The notes below the pieces were generated by a model. That model saw only the letters and a list, made by a program, of their open reading frames with translations, did not search any database and was not told the origin of the DNA. From the NCBI GenBank assembly GCA_034436045.1, contig DAOTVZ010000031.1, forward strand, positions 1 through 49,159: 49,159 nucleotides of DNA, written 5' to 3'. The translations under genes were made by a program, and so were the position numbers. Shown here in pieces: positions 24,558 through 32,812 of the stretch (positions are counted from its first letter, which is position 1; each line of letters opens with the position of its first letter). This stretch comes from H111-94 sp034436045. GTDB lineage: Bacteria; Chloroflexota; Ktedonobacteria; Ktedonobacterales; Ktedonobacteraceae.

Positions 24558-26063
24558 TTAACGGTTTTTTGTGCCATAGTTCGGCGCTTCTTTAGTAATC
24601 ATTACGTCGTGCGGATGGCTCTCGCGCAAACCAGCGTTAGTAATGCGAACAAAGCGTGTATTCTCCTGCATTGCCTGAATAGTTGCGGACCCTGTGTAGC
24701 CCATTGCCTGACGTAAACCACCGACGAGTTGATAGACCAGGGGGCCGAGCGGGCCTTTATAGGGTACACGGGCCTCGATGCCTTCGGCGATCAGGCGTGA
24801 CTCGTCCATTATGCCGTCCTGGAAGTAGCGATCCTTGCTGTAGCTGCGTTGTTTCATTGCGCCTACCGACCCCATACCGCGATAATCCTTGAAGCGTTCG
24901 CCATGTGAGATGATGAGTTCTCCGGGACTCTCATCAACTCCTGCCAGCAGGCTGCCGAGCATCACAGTGTCCGCACCTGCCGCGATGGCTTTGGCAATAT
25001 CACCAGAATACTGGATACCGCCATCGCCAATGACCGGTACATCATACTGACGGGCCACGCGCGCGCATTCGTAGATGGCTGTGATTTGCGGCATACCGAT
25101 ACCGGCGATGACGCGCGTGGTGCAGATCGCTCCTGCCCCGATGCCGACCTTCACTGCATCGACACCGACCTCAATGAGCGCCCTGGTAGCCTCGCCAGTG
25201 ACCACGTTACCTGCCACAAGCTGTACCTGTTTGCCGAAGAGGTCTTTGATGTGTGCTACCTTCTCGATGACCATATGCGAATGGGCATGCGAGGTATCGA
25301 CAACGATCACGTCCACGCCCTCTTCGATCAGCGCGCCACAGCGCTGCTCGGTATCGGGGCCAACGCCGACGGCGGCGGCCACGCGCAGACGCCCAAACTC
25401 ATCCTTCGCCGCGTTCGGATACAGAATCTTCTTCTGAATATCCTTCATGGTAATCAGGCCTTTGAGCATACCGTGTTCATCGACCACCGGCAGCTTCTCG
25501 ATTTTGTAGCGGTGCAGGATGTCACGGGCCTGCTCCAGTGTTGTGCCGACGGGAACGGTAATCAGGTGGTCGCGCGTCATCAGTTCGGAGATGGGCCGAT
25601 CAAGGTTGGTTTCAAAGCGGATATCGCGGTTGGTTAGAATGCCGACGAGTCGGCCCTGTTCTGTGATGGGTACGCCGGAGATGTGGAAGCGTTGCATGGC
25701 ATTCAGGGCTTCGCGCAGAGAGGCCGTTGGTGCGAGCGTAATCGGGTCGGTAATCATGCCCGATTCCGAGCGTTTCACCTTGTCTACCTCCTGTGCCTGA
25801 TCCTCAATGGACAGGTTGCGGTGAATGACGCCGATGCCGCCCTCACGCGCCAGCGCAATGGCCAGCCGCGCCTCCGTTACGGTATCCATCGCAGCGCTGA
25901 CGATGGGGATATTGATAGTTATGTCGCGTGTAAAGCGTGTTCGGGTTGAGACATCGCGTGGTAGTACAGATGAAGCAGCAGGTAGAATAAGAACGTCGTC
26001 AAATGTGAGACCTTCCATAGCGAATTTCTGCGCGAAATCGCCATGCTGATAGACCGAGGACAT
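24558..26063 (-). CDS. guaB: Inosine-5'-monophosphate dehydrogenase
   Basis: 501 residues from the ATG at 26063, which has AAGGAGG 11 bases upstream. It oxidises IMP to XMP with NAD in guanine nucleotide synthesis. The barrel begins FDDVLILPAASSVLPRDV; two CBS domains lie at about 95-210; the catalytic loop is GIGAGAICTTR with the active Cys; the flap has YRGMGSVGAM, and EGIEARVPYKG follows. The catalytic loop differs from the usual GxGSICTT: Ala stands where the phosphate-contacting Ser is expected. An upstream extension to 26165 is open but has no ribosome-binding site. Confidence 0.93.
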   Translation of the reverse strand: MSSVYQHGDFAQKFAMEGLTFDDVLILPAASSVLPRDVSTRTRFTRDITINIPIVSAAMDTVTEARLAIALAREGGIGVIHRNLSIEDQAQEVDKVKRSESGMITDPITLAPTASLREALNAMQRFHISGVPITEQGRLVGILTNRDIRFETNLDRPISELMTRDHLITVPVGTTLEQARDILHRYKIEKLPVVDEHGMLKGLITMKDIQKKILYPNAAKDEFGRLRVAAAVGVGPDTEQRCGALIEEGVDVIVVDTSHAHSHMVIEKVAHIKDLFGKQVQLVAGNVVTGEATRALIEVGVDAVKVGIGAGAICTTRVIAGIGMPQITAIYECARVARQYDVPVIGDGGIQYSGDIAKAIAAGADTVMLGSLLAGVDESPGELIISHGERFKDYRGMGSVGAMKQRSYSKDRYFQDGIMDESRLIAEGIEARVPYKGPLGPLVYQLVGGLRQAMGYTGSATIQAMQENTRFVRITNAGLRESHPHDVMITKEAPNYGTKNR

Positions 26064-26083
26064 AACTGCGGCAACCTCCTTAT

Positions 26084-26119
26084 AAAAACGCCCGGCGCAC
26101 CCCCGTGGCGCGTGCCGGG
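26084..26119 (-). promoter_or_regulatory. Terminator-like hairpin in the guaB leader (possible attenuator)
   Basis: On the minus strand CCCGGCACGC (26119-26110) pairs with GTGCGCCGGG (26100-26091) with one mismatch, and the stem is followed by CGTTTTTA. The T-run ends right at the AAGGAGG that serves guaB. The form is that of an intrinsic terminator placed between promoter and gene, suggesting control by attenuation. I do not recognise a known riboswitch aptamer upstream. Confidence 0.5.
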
Positions 26120-26292
26120 TTTCGATGATACTCTTGTTGCATGTAAAAATCGTTGTACATGACACCTGATGCTATTGATTCGCTGGTGATACAGTGTCAG
26201 CCGTCGTGTGGCATCTGCCCGCCAGGCCCTGACCAGTAACGAAAGTTGGTGTAACGATCTTCACCTTTCTGAGTAACTCAGATATTCCTGAT

Positions 26293-26322
26293 AGTGTAAC
26301 ATCTACGGTTGCGCAACGTCAA
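26293..26322 (-). promoter_or_regulatory. Candidate guaB promoter
   Basis: TTGACG (26317-26322) and TACACT (26293-26298) are separated by 18 bases on the minus strand. The resulting leader is about 220 bases and contains the hairpin at 26091-26119. The intergenic stretch 26064-26396 holds no gene that I can support. Confidence 0.5.
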
Positions 26323-26396
26323 ATTACAAACAAGCAAGCTGGCAAAACAGAGGCAATGGCACCACAATGACATGTGGAAAATATGTTATGTTGATT

Positions 26397-26828
26397 TTAA
26401 TGAAAATAGTGCAGGAAGAATTGCCAGAGCGGTGGGCCTAGGACGAAGAGGCCGATGACGATGGCGAGGATGGCGTTGAGCAAGACGGCTCCGGCCGAGA
26501 CATCTTTAGCGATTTTAGCGAGTGGATGATAGTTGGGCGTAACCAGATCGATACATGTTTCGATGACAGTGTTAATCATCTCGGTGATGAAGACGCCGGT
26601 GATAGCAACGTAAAGCAAGGCAAAGCCGAGGGCTGAAATATGGAGCAGGATACCCATAAGAGTGGCCAGAATAGCCAGTATCACGTGAACGCGCATGTTG
26701 CGCTGAGTGCGCAGAACGTACCAGAGGCCATTGAAGGCATAGCCGAAACTGGCGATGAATTTAGCCCACTCGCTTTTCCGTCGCGGCTGTACTTCTGGAG
26801 GAAGAGTGGGCGATGTCATTGGTGTCAT
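26397..26828 (-). CDS. dgkA: Diacylglycerol/undecaprenol kinase family protein
   Basis: 143 residues. After a polar N-terminus come FGYAFNGLWYVLRTQRNMR, three membrane helices, and the catalytic patches ITEMINTVIETCIDL and AKDVSAGAVLLNAI, which are the DgkA signature. Gram-positive-type members phosphorylate undecaprenol for cell-wall lipid recycling, and that is the likelier role here. The ATG overlaps the ybeY stop as ATGA, so the two are translationally coupled. This neighbourhood (ybeY-dgkA) is conserved in many bacteria. Confidence 0.9.
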   Translation of the reverse strand: MTPMTSPTLPPEVQPRRKSEWAKFIASFGYAFNGLWYVLRTQRNMRVHVILAILATLMGILLHISALGFALLYVAITGVFITEMINTVIETCIDLVTPNYHPLAKIAKDVSAGAVLLNAILAIVIGLFVLGPPLWQFFLHYFH

Positions 26829-27370
26829 GCTTTCTGTCCGATGGATGCTAAAACCTGTTGTTGAATGCTTACCATCGTCTGGTAGCCTGCCTCCGTGTGA
26901 TCGTCATAGCCAACAAGGTGCAGCACGCCATGCGCGAGTAAATAGAGCAATTCGTACAGTGGGCTGTGGCCGAGTTCCTGCGCCTGTCGTTGCAAAGTGG
27001 GCCAGGACATCACGATATCGCCCAGATTCAGCACCATGTCCGGCGGAGTAACGAATTGCACTGAAGGCTGTGGCGTCTCTTGTGGTTGCCAGAGCTGTTC
27101 GGCGGGGGCGGAAACCAGGGGTTGTTCTAGCAGAGGGAAGGAGAGGACATCGGTGGGCTTATCTTGCTGGCGGTATTGCTGGTTCATCTCGCGGATACCC
27201 TCATCGTCAGTTAAAAGCAGCGTCAACATCACCGGGCGATTCACTCCTACTGCGTGCAGGGTGCGTAACACGACGTCGTCTATATCCACCGTTGCCAGCA
27301 TTTGCTCCACCAGGGCTTTTTGCTGGTCATCAAGGTTAATATACAATTCTATCTCTGGATGTTCCTGCAT
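26825..27370 (-). CDS. ybeY: Endoribonuclease YbeY
   Basis: 181 residues. The zinc motif HGVLHLVGYDDHTEAGYQTM supplies three His ligands near residue 145, and KPTDVLSFPL is the conserved strand before it. YbeY acts in 16S rRNA 3' end maturation and ribosome quality control. There is a short insertion (about 85-115) after LSFPL relative to minimal members. It is followed directly by dgkA. Confidence 0.9.
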   Translation of the reverse strand: MQEHPEIELYINLDDQQKALVEQMLATVDIDDVVLRTLHAVGVNRPVMLTLLLTDDEGIREMNQQYRQQDKPTDVLSFPLLEQPLVSAPAEQLWQPQETPQPSVQFVTPPDMVLNLGDIVMSWPTLQRQAQELGHSPLYELLYLLAHGVLHLVGYDDHTEAGYQTMVSIQQQVLASIGQKA

Positions 27371-27405
27371 GATACCATCCTTGCCCTATACGGCCTGAGA
27401 GAGAA

Positions 27406-27449
27406 AAGCCCCTACAACGATCACACATTCTGCCTCATTGTAGGGGCTT
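27406..27449 (-). terminator. Intrinsic terminator of rpsU
   Basis: AAGCCCCTACAA (27406-27417) and TTGTAGGGGCTT (27438-27449) form a perfect 12-pair stem with a 20-base loop. Read on the minus strand the stem ends in GGGGCTTTTCTC, a T-rich tail. It separates rpsU from ybeY. Confidence 0.7.
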
Positions 27450-27533
27450 CCTCTGACGGATACTGCTACGTGCTGTATATACTATAAAGCTCGTGGCCAA
27501 TTGTCCATCAGACTTTGAGACTATCATACACAA

Positions 27534-27719
27534 CTACGTTGTTTTGCGCATGCTTTTACGCCGACGCGCGGCCTCTTTCCTCTTGCGTTTCACGCTCGGC
27601 TTCTCATAATGCTCACGGCGACGTGCTTCAGCAAGAATGCCGTCCTGCTGAATCTTACGATTAAAACGCTTGAGCGCGGTATCAAACGATTCGTGTTCGC
27701 TAACGCGGACTTCCGACAC
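27534..27719 (-). CDS. rpsU: 30S ribosomal protein S21
   Basis: 61 residues, the full length of the bS21 family, with ESFDTALKRFNRKIQQDGI, LAEARRREHYEKPSVKRKRK and a basic tail. The start is GTG (27719), preceded by a purine run, GAGGGGGGGG. S21 binds the small subunit near the anti-SD region of 16S rRNA. It has its own consensus promoter (27813-27841), a structured leader and a terminator, so it is a single-gene unit. Confidence 0.93.
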   Translation of the reverse strand: MSEVRVSEHESFDTALKRFNRKIQQDGILAEARRREHYEKPSVKRKRKEAARRRKSMRKTT

Positions 27720-27750
27720 AGGGATTCCCCCCCCTCATGCCCAGTTTTGA

Positions 27751-27790
27751 GGTACGGCATATGTTCCGGGTTTTCCAGGAATCACGTACC
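27751..27790 (-). ncRNA. Structured leader of the rpsU message
   Basis: A 40-base element within the rpsU 5' leader. GGTACG and CGTACC form the outer stem; inside, TTCCTGG and CCCGGAA pair (one mismatch) around an AAAA loop. It lies 31 bases before the GTG start. An autoregulatory binding site for S21 is one possibility; this is inference from position and fold. Confidence 0.45.
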
Positions 27791-27812
27791 AGCCTCACGG
27801 ACCTGCGAAAAA

Positions 27813-27841
27813 ATTATAGTGTAGCTCTATCGTCGTGTCAA
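27813..27841 (-). promoter_or_regulatory. Perfect consensus promoter of rpsU
   Basis: TTGACA (27836-27841), 17 bases, TATAAT (27813-27818) on the minus strand: both hexamers are exact sigma-70 consensus. The -35 box lies in the last codons of the upstream flippase-like gene. Start of transcription near 27806. Confidence 0.8.
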
Positions 27842-29035
27842 GGTTTTTGGGGTCTCCACTTGTTGCACAGACGCGGATTGTTGAGCGGCTTTTCGCCCAA
27901 AGGCGAGCAGGAAGACGATAAAGCCGAAACAGAGAATGCTGAAGAGGGTGATGGTACGATCTAGCAGGATTGCGGCGGCCATCAGATTGGTAGCGTTGCG
28001 GCTGTGATCGAAGAGGGCCAGCATAGCTAGCATACCGGCCTCGACCAGACCGATTCCCCCGCCGGTAGCCGGAATGGCGGTCAGCAGGGCCTCGCCCAGA
28101 CCTATGAAGATCGCTGCCGCCAGAATATGGATGAAACTGCCGACGATCAGGTTGAGCGAGAGCGCGATAAAGAAGAAACGTAAGGCCTCGCAACTCCACA
28201 CGGCAATGGTAAGAATGGTCAGTCCTGGCACACGGCGGAATGATCCCAGGATGCCCTCTTGGAGGTGATAATAGTACAGGTGCAGGCGCTGTGGTATCAG
28301 GCGTGCCAGCGGTTCACGCCCAAAACGCAGTATGAAGAGAGCGATTATGGCGGCAAAGACGACTGCCAGAGCTATTTCCAGTCCCACCTCTAGTTGCACA
28401 GGAAGCTGCCCGTGCAAGCTCACGATGATGGCGGAGATGAAGAGGAGCAGCAGGACGATCAGGTCTAGCAGGCGTTCGGCCAGCACTGTGCCGAAGCTAC
28501 GTGTCGTGGGGACATTGATTTCCTGGCGCAGCAGGTAGGCGCGGTAGAGGTCACCCAGCTTTGCGGGTACAACTGCGTTGGTGAAGAAGGAGATGTAGAT
28601 GATCTCGACCAGCTTCCAGAAGCCTGGCAGATGAATACCGTGTTCTTTCTTATAGCCAACATTTTCCAGCAACATATGCCAGCGCAGCGCGCGCATTGCG
28701 AAGGAACAGTAGTAGATGAAAAAGGCGATGAGGAAGAAGAGGAGATTGGCCGAGCGCATATCGGCCCATGTCTGTTGCGGGTTGATATCCAGCTTCTTAG
28801 CAAAGAAGATCAGCGCAGCGATGACAATGAGGAGTGGGATCAGGGTACGCCAGTTCAGGAGTCGTTTCTTGAGCGAAAGCTGCTCGCGCGTAATCTCCGG
28901 CTCCGCGACTTCTGGAGAGAGTGCTGATACTTGCTGAGGTATCTCATTATTCTGGTCTATGTCGGGAGGACCTTTCGACGATAGAGCATTGGCACCACTG
29001 ATATCGTCGGAAGGAGGATCAAAATTTTGTCTCAT
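27827..29035 (-). CDS. Flippase-like/lysylphosphatidylglycerol synthase TM-domain protein (UPF0104)
   Basis: 402 residues: a polar N-terminal tail of about 65, then about eight membrane helices. Family marks are VVPAKLGDLYRAYLLR, GTVLAERLLDLIVLLLL and the GEALLTAIPATGGGIGLVEAG segment. The family (YbhN/AglD/MprF N-part) moves or modifies lipid-linked molecules. It starts 5 bases after the O-antigen ligase stop, so export of the polysaccharide made by that operon is the likely context. No catalytic MprF synthase domain is present. Confidence 0.87.
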   Translation of the reverse strand: MRQNFDPPSDDISGANALSSKGPPDIDQNNEIPQQVSALSPEVAEPEITREQLSLKKRLLNWRTLIPLLIVIAALIFFAKKLDINPQQTWADMRSANLLFFLIAFFIYYCSFAMRALRWHMLLENVGYKKEHGIHLPGFWKLVEIIYISFFTNAVVPAKLGDLYRAYLLRQEINVPTTRSFGTVLAERLLDLIVLLLLFISAIIVSLHGQLPVQLEVGLEIALAVVFAAIIALFILRFGREPLARLIPQRLHLYYYHLQEGILGSFRRVPGLTILTIAVWSCEALRFFFIALSLNLIVGSFIHILAAAIFIGLGEALLTAIPATGGGIGLVEAGMLAMLALFDHSRNATNLMAAAILLDRTITLFSILCFGFIVFLLAFGRKAAQQSASVQQVETPKTLTRR

Positions 29036-29040
29036 ATCAA

Positions 29041-30654
29041 TCAGTACGCGACTTTCTCTTTGTTGTAGCTCTCCTGGGACGTTACTGCTGGCAGGCGGAT
29101 AAGGGCCACCAGCAGTAACGCGAAGAGGATGGTCATACTATGGACATACAAGTTATCGACCATATTATGCGTGCAGACTGTAACCAGAGAAGCGATCAGG
29201 CCGATGGCAAGCGCGCGATCATCGGTAAGCATCTGCATTTTTGCGCGTGAGCGCAGGGCCTCTACCTCTGTCATAATACGTTCTGGGAACCTGCGACGTT
29301 GCTGTTGTTCTCGGTAGCGTCGATTGAGCCTGCGATACGCCTGTGCGCCTGCGGTGAAGAGCGCGCCCAGGAAGAACAGGAAGGCGGTAAGGCCAATGAT
29401 GCCGGTTTCAGCAGCCATATTGATATAGTAGTTGTGGGCGTGACCTAGCGAGTTTACGAAGATGGTGATATAGTACTGGGGATAAGCATTCGGATAGTTG
29501 CCGATGCCCACACCCGTCCAGGGATGGGTAATGAACATCTGGATACCGGCATACCAGTGAGCCAGGCGCTCTGCCGTTGAGTAATCCTGTGGGCTTGGTG
29601 CGGTGAAAGAGATCTTCTTTAAGCCCAGGATATTAATAACGGGGTTAACCAGTTTCTGGGGTACCTTACCTGCCAGGTAGCCCGCAGTGATGAGCAGAGC
29701 ACCCACGACACCGATAGCGGCCAGTTTACGCATCAAGGGAACGCCGATGACCAGGATCACCAGCAAGCCGACTGCCATAGCGATTTCGCCGCCGCGTGAC
29801 TGAGAAAAAATCTCTGCCGCTAGCAAGAGCACCGCCGTGATAGCGGCCAGGATACGTGTTTTCGCTTTACCGCCTAGAAGCGCGGGTGCGAGTGCCACCA
29901 TCAGCGTCATATTGATATAACCGGCATAGGGGTTAGGTTGGCCGAAGGTGCCATAGACGCGCAGACTGGCGTCGCGGATGAATGCCTGCGGGCCAATGTC
30001 GAAGAAGTACTGGATGTAGCCGTAGATGGCCTGCGAGATGGCGGCCAGACAGAGTACTACTATCAGTGTCCATATCTGTCGTCGCGTTCTAAAATATTGC
30101 GAGCCGATTAAGATTACGATCAGTAGCTCGATCCATTTCGCAAGCTCTTTGAGACTGGTTCGCACGCTATACGCGCCGGTCATAGAAATGAGCATGGCAA
30201 TGAGCAGGATAACGACGCTAACGATGAGATAACGCGGGACGGTATGCTCTTCGCGGTCCAGTACGGTATTGGCGATGTCGCTGTGGGGCAGCACAGGACG
30301 CAGGATGAAACTCAGCAGCCAGCCAACCGCCAGCAACCCGACCAGGATATCGGCGCTGTTCAGGTTCGCGCCGACCAGTGTAATTGTATCGACCGATCCC
30401 CAGGGAACGGCAATCGGCATGAGATAGAGTGCCACGCGGGGACGTAAGATGGCCCAGATGGCGACGATGAGATAGAGCGGTATGCGCAGATTCCAGGGTT
30501 CGTGCAAGAAGAGCAGACACCCTAGCAAGAAGAATGCGCACAACAAACCGATCAGGTTTACCACTGTTGCTTGTGAGCGCAGGCGGTCAAACACCCGCAC
30601 AGAGGGCGAAGGCGGCGTGTTCGTTCCTTGTGTTCCTGTTTCGATATAATACAT
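29041..30654 (-). CDS. O-antigen ligase/polymerase family membrane protein
   Basis: 537 residues with about twelve hydrophobic segments. The large loop (about 355-415) has TGVGIGNYPNAYPQYYI and then GHAHNYYINMAAETGIIGL, the Wzy_C/WaaL pattern with the key His residues. Such proteins polymerise or ligate undecaprenyl-linked glycans on the outer face of the membrane. In an organism without lipopolysaccharide it more likely acts on cell-wall or exopolysaccharide. It is second in a three-gene operon with the decarboxylase and flippase-like protein. Confidence 0.87.
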   Translation of the reverse strand: MYYIETGTQGTNTPPSPSVRVFDRLRSQATVVNLIGLLCAFFLLGCLLFLHEPWNLRIPLYLIVAIWAILRPRVALYLMPIAVPWGSVDTITLVGANLNSADILVGLLAVGWLLSFILRPVLPHSDIANTVLDREEHTVPRYLIVSVVILLIAMLISMTGAYSVRTSLKELAKWIELLIVILIGSQYFRTRRQIWTLIVVLCLAAISQAIYGYIQYFFDIGPQAFIRDASLRVYGTFGQPNPYAGYINMTLMVALAPALLGGKAKTRILAAITAVLLLAAEIFSQSRGGEIAMAVGLLVILVIGVPLMRKLAAIGVVGALLITAGYLAGKVPQKLVNPVINILGLKKISFTAPSPQDYSTAERLAHWYAGIQMFITHPWTGVGIGNYPNAYPQYYITIFVNSLGHAHNYYINMAAETGIIGLTAFLFFLGALFTAGAQAYRRLNRRYREQQQRRRFPERIMTEVEALRSRAKMQMLTDDRALAIGLIASLVTVCTHNMVDNLYVHSMTILFALLLVALIRLPAVTSQESYNKEKVAY

Positions 30655-30702
30655 GGCGATGTCAATCTTTGCTAGCGACCATTCCTCGTCAGCGGCGTAG
30701 AG

Positions 30703-31653
30703 CTAACGAACGGGCGATAGATGCTCAATACGAGTTTTGAACCAATCAATCGTGCGACGCAGACCTTCTTCCATGCTAACTTGAAGCCGCCAGCCCAGCA
30801 CCCGCTGCGCTTTGCTGATATCTGGCCGTCGCCGCTCCGGGTCATCAACACGGCTCGGCTCGTAGAGAATAGGCGAAGAGGCGTTGCAAAGTCGAATAAT
30901 CGTCTGGGCATATTCCAGCACCGTATGCTCCTCCGGGTTGCCGAGGTTAAAGACCTCACCCGTCGTGTTGGGCTGGAACATAGCGCGTACCAGGCCGTCC
31001 ACCAGGTCGCTGACATAGCAGATGCTGCGCGTCTTGGTGCCATCACCATAAATGGTCAGAGGCTCATTTTTCAGTGCCTGTGTGATAAAGTTGGGAATCA
31101 TGCGTCCATCGTCGATCTGGCTTTTAGGCCCGTAAGTGTTGAAGATACGCACGATGCGTACATTGACGCCGTACTGACGATAGAACTCCATGGTCAGTGT
31201 CTCGCCTAAGCGTTTGCTCTCGTCGTAGCAGGCACGTGGGCCAATCGGATTGACGTTGCCCCAATAATCTTCCGTCTGCGGATGTACCAGAGGATCACCA
31301 TAGATTTCAGAGGTGGAAGAAACCAGGAAGCGTGCATTTTGTTTGCGTGCCTGCTCCAACATATGATAGGTGCCCAGCGTGTTAGCCATAATGGTTTCAA
31401 TCGGATGGTTCATATAACCAACCGGGCTAGCAGGACTGGCGAGGTGAAAAATAGCATCGGCTTCAAAAGAGAATGGCTGTGTCACATCTTGTTGCATATA
31501 AGTGAAATTTGGATGGTGACGAATATCTTCTATATTTTGTGCAGAGCCAGTAATATAATTATCAACACAGAGGACAACATGCCCTTCCTGCAATAAGCGT
31601 GCGCAAAGATTGGAGCCGACAAACCCCGCTCCACCGGTAACAACAATTTTCAA
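30703..31653 (-). CDS. UDP-glucuronate decarboxylase (UXS-type NAD-dependent epimerase family)
   Basis: 316 residues, extended SDR fold. GGAGFVGSNL binds NAD; STSEIYGDP, YDESKRLGE (the Tyr and Lys pair) and RIFNTYGP follow, with RSICYVSDLVDG near 225. The pattern fits UDP-xylose synthases, which convert UDP-glucuronate to UDP-xylose; other dehydratases or epimerases are possible. The start is TTG (31653): TGGAGG lies 9 bases upstream and no ATG fits. It heads the polysaccharide operon. Confidence 0.87.
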   Translation of the reverse strand: MKIVVTGGAGFVGSNLCARLLQEGHVVLCVDNYITGSAQNIEDIRHHPNFTYMQQDVTQPFSFEADAIFHLASPASPVGYMNHPIETIMANTLGTYHMLEQARKQNARFLVSSTSEIYGDPLVHPQTEDYWGNVNPIGPRACYDESKRLGETLTMEFYRQYGVNVRIVRIFNTYGPKSQIDDGRMIPNFITQALKNEPLTIYGDGTKTRSICYVSDLVDGLVRAMFQPNTTGEVFNLGNPEEHTVLEYAQTIIRLCNASSPILYEPSRVDDPERRRPDISKAQRVLGWRLQVSMEEGLRRTIDWFKTRIEHLSPVR

Positions 31654-31819
31654 AGGAAAAACCTCCAGGGATTTTTTAGAGAGAAATCTCTTGTCAGATA
31701 TCCACTTCTATTATACCTTAGTGAAAAGACGAAACGTATACGTGAAGGTAACGATGGTAGTATTGTCGGGGTTTCCATGTAGCGTCTCTATTATACCAGG
31801 ATTTGGAAGGACAAAATTG

Positions 31820-32803
31820 ATGGCTCGCATTCTCTCCCGCGTTGATCTCCAACGCTGTCTGACCATGCCTGCTGCTATCGCGGCGATGCGCGTCGCTTTT
31901 CGTGCGTTAGCGGCGCAGCAGGTGCAGATGCCGCCACGTCTGGCGGTGCCATTGCCGGAGCAAGGTGTTACCTTGTTAATGCCCTCGTTGTTACAAACGT
32001 CAACTGAAGATGCCCTTAGCCTTAAAATCATCACGGTAGCGCCACGCAATCCGTTTCGTGGTCTCCCTCTGAGCTATGCCTCGGTGCTGCTACTCGATCC
32101 TTTCAGTGGACGCACACTGGCGATCATGGAAGGCGGCTGGCTTACTGCCATGCGTACCGGCGCGGTCGCGGGCCTGGCCACCGACCTGTTTGCGCGACGC
32201 GACGCAGATGTGCTGGCGCTCTTCGGAGCCGGTGCGCAGGCGGTGACGCAGGTGCTGGCAATCCATACTGTGCGACCGCTGCGCGAGGTGCGTGTGGTCA
32301 ATCGTAATGAAGAACATTATCACCATCTGGTTGCGCAGCTCCGGGCATTGCTCGGCCCATCCTGTCCCGCTATACGGCGTGCTGCCTCGGCCCACGATGC
32401 GTTGGATGGTGCTTTGCTGATTGATTGTGCCACGACAGCGACGATGCCCCTATTTTCCTATCAGGATGTCATGCCAGGAACCCATATCAATGCCATCGGA
32501 GCCTTCACGCCGGAGATGTGCGAAGTTGGCACAGATACCCTGACGCATGCTCGCATCATCGTCGATCAGCGCGCGGCGGCTCTAAGCGAGGCCGGTGATC
32601 TCTTGCAGGCAATGGCGGCGGGCGTTACCACCCCCGAAGACTGGCAGGAACTGGGCCATGTGCTTGATGCCGATGTGCAACGTCAGCCGGAGGAGATCAC
32701 CGTTTTCAAGTCGGTCGGTGTGGCCGTACAGGATGCCGCCGTTGCCACCGTTGTCTATCAAGAGGCTTGCGAACTGGACGTGGGCATCGAAATAGATGTC
32801 TAA
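31820..32803 (+). CDS. Ornithine cyclodeaminase/mu-crystallin family protein
   Basis: 327 residues from the ATG at 31820, preceded by GGAAGG. LKIITVAPRNPFRGLPLSYA, EGGWLTAMRTGAVAGLA, the dinucleotide loop FGAGAQA and the tail ITVFKSVGVAVQDAA mark the family. Members act as ornithine cyclodeaminase, alanine dehydrogenase or ketimine reductase with NAD(P). The exact reaction is not decidable here. An upstream extension to 31610 is open but reads into a promoter region and has no ribosome-binding site. Confidence 0.87.
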   Translation: MARILSRVDLQRCLTMPAAIAAMRVAFRALAAQQVQMPPRLAVPLPEQGVTLLMPSLLQTSTEDALSLKIITVAPRNPFRGLPLSYASVLLLDPFSGRTLAIMEGGWLTAMRTGAVAGLATDLFARRDADVLALFGAGAQAVTQVLAIHTVRPLREVRVVNRNEEHYHHLVAQLRALLGPSCPAIRRAASAHDALDGALLIDCATTATMPLFSYQDVMPGTHINAIGAFTPEMCEVGTDTLTHARIIVDQRAAALSEAGDLLQAMAAGVTTPEDWQELGHVLDADVQRQPEEITVFKSVGVAVQDAAVATVVYQEACELDVGIEIDV

Positions 32804-32812
32804 AACCTCTGT

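Noticed and set aside
27751..27790. tRNA-like or known riboswitch before rpsU
   Set aside because: Forty bases with two nested stems are too small for a tRNA, and no aptamer consensus that I know is present.
31610..31819. N-terminal extension of the ornithine cyclodeaminase family protein
   Set aside because: The family starts at the MARILSR position, and the extension has no ribosome-binding site and overlaps the divergent gene.
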